Of a stretch of DNA of 5,086 nucleotides, positions 4,146 through 5,086 are shown piece after piece. Position 1 is the first letter of the stretch. Every line of letters begins with the position of its first letter. The notes beneath the pieces are model-generated. The model saw nothing but the letters and a program-made list of their open reading frames with translations. It searched no databases and was not told where the DNA came from. The position numbers were made by a program, and so were the translations under genes. The stretch lies in the NCBI GenBank assembly GCA_020426125.1, contig JAGQQQ010000814.1, positions 1-5,086 of the forward strand, in the 5' to 3' direction. The stretch comes from Planctomycetaceae bacterium (lineage in GTDB: Bacteria; Planctomycetota; Planctomycetia; Planctomycetales; Planctomycetaceae).

Positions 4146-5086
4146 ATGCCGAAGAAAGTCCCCGCCTACTGTCATCACAAGGCTAGCGGGCAAGCGTATG
4201 TGAAGCTGGACGGCAAACGTGTCTATCTCGGAGTGCATGGAACGCCCAGTTCCCATCGACGCTACGCCGAAGAATTGGAGAAGTGGCAGCGGGCGGTTGA
4301 GAACACGTTTCCCGAAGTAACCATCGGGCAACTGACGATGCTTTACCGACAGTGGGCGGAGAGGCACTACCGCAAAAACGGCAAGCCGACATCCAAGATT
4401 CATGGCGTAAAGTCGGCTCTCAAGTTTCTGAACAAGCTATTCAGAAATCTCCCGGCAACCGAACTGACACCGAAGCGATTCGTTGCTGTCAGGAATTCGA
4501 TGATTGCCGACGGACACGCCCGGACGACCATCAACGGCTATATGGGGATCATTCGCCGGATGGTGAAATGGGCCGTCGCCGAAGAGATTCTTCAACCGGA
4601 AAAACTTGTCGCTCTCCAAACCGTTTCCGATCTTGCAAGGGGACGCAGCGACGCCAGGGAAGCCGAACCCGTCAAGCCAGTCCCCGACGCATTTATCGAG
4701 GCCATCAAGGGCCATGTGAAGCCCGAAGTCTGGGGGATGATTCAGTTTCAACTGGCGACCGGAGCGAGGCCCGGAGAAGTTCTGATTGTCCGGGCGTGCG
4801 ATCTGGATATGACGGGGGATGTCTGGACCTACCGCCCCGAATCCCACAAGCTTGAACACCACGGCAAGGACCGCGTTGTCTGCATCGGTCCGGCTGGCCA
4901 AGGAATTCTGAAGCCGTTTCTGACTCCTGATCTGCAAGCGTATGTCTTCGGACCTCGGAAGCCCAAGGCCGAAGCAGGCCAGCGCCCCTACCGTCGGGAC
5001 TCCTACACGAACGCGATTCGCCGGGCATGTGAGGAAGCAGAAGTTCCCATCTGGTCGCCGAACCAACTTCGCCACAACTTCGCGAC
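4146..5086 (+). CDS. Tyrosine recombinase / phage-type integrase, C terminus outside the window
   Basis: 313 complete codons are visible before the right edge; the rest, including the catalytic tyrosine, lies outside. The N terminus (YCHHKASGQAYVKLDGKRVY, then LGVHGTPSS) is the short arm-type DNA-binding region I associate with planctomycete integrases. A helical core-binding domain follows at about 60-150 (LTMLYRQWAERHY, TTINGYMGIIRRMVKWAV). The catalytic domain shows TGARPGE with the first catalytic arginine at R208, the K-containing segment HKLEHHGKDR (234-243, K241 the likely beta-hairpin lysine) and box II as N306-Q-L-R309-H, where the usual histidine of HxxR is asparagine. Integrases of this type catalyse site-specific integration and excision through a covalent 3'-phosphotyrosine intermediate. 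It diverges from the leftward Xis/replication operon, across a repeat-rich gap of about 200 bases. Confidence 0.95.
   Translation, partial: MPKKVPAYCHHKASGQAYVKLDGKRVYLGVHGTPSSHRRYAEELEKWQRAVENTFPEVTIGQLTMLYRQWAERHYRKNGKPTSKIHGVKSALKFLNKLFRNLPATELTPKRFVAVRNSMIADGHARTTINGYMGIIRRMVKWAVAEEILQPEKLVALQTVSDLARGRSDAREAEPVKPVPDAFIEAIKGHVKPEVWGMIQFQLATGARPGEVLIVRACDLDMTGDVWTYRPESHKLEHHGKDRVVCIGPAGQGILKPFLTPDLQAYVFGPRKPKAEAGQRPYRRDSYTNAIRRACEEAEVPIWSPNQLRHNFA

Noticed and set aside
4352..4855. Plus-strand 167-codon frame and the minus-strand frame 4437-5075
   Set aside because: Both overlap the integrase, whose motifs and RBS are clear; they are shifted-frame shadows with unnatural composition.
1..5086. 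CRISPR array, insertion sequence ends or rRNA
   Set aside because: No regularly spaced repeats, transposase or rRNA-like sequence was seen.

Overview
The window reads as one end of an integrated mobile element (integrative element, satellite or cryptic prophage), probably from a planctomycete. That assignment is inference. It rests on the N-terminal arm-binding region of the integrase and on the primase/ATPase architecture, both of which resemble planctomycete element proteins I know. Base composition is moderately GC-rich by eye. No ribosomal, metabolic or virion-structural genes are visible.

Layout, left to right. Positions 1-2028 (minus strand, running off the left edge) hold a large replication protein: an N-terminal Prim-Pol primase/polymerase domain fused to a RecA-like AAA ATPase. 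Positions 2029-2138 are a leader with a striking set of repeats that can fold over the primase ribosome binding site. Positions 2139-2450 (minus) hold a small hypothetical gene carrying a perfect 24-bp palindrome. Positions about 2447-2673 (minus) hold a small helical phage-type gene read in two frames, broken by a one-base shift at a G5A4 tract. Positions 2666-2893 (minus) hold an excisionase/AlpA-like helix-turn-helix protein. Positions 2894-3192 are non-coding, with short repeats that could be operator sites. Positions 3193-3940 (minus) hold an unrecognised gene: an open 178-codon core, an apparent N-terminal extension in another frame, and an in-frame continuation beyond a TAG codon. Positions 3941-4145 lie between divergent genes and contain tandem repeats and a stretch resembling a tRNA 3' end. 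From 4146 onward (plus, running off the right edge) is a tyrosine recombinase.

The working model is an integrase diverging from a leftward operon that carries excision (Xis), regulation and replication (Prim-Pol/ATPase). Two reading-frame shifts at G tracts and one in-frame stop are clustered in the accessory genes, while the integrase, Xis and primase frames are intact. That pattern means either decay of non-essential genes, sequencing errors in homopolymers, or less likely recoding.
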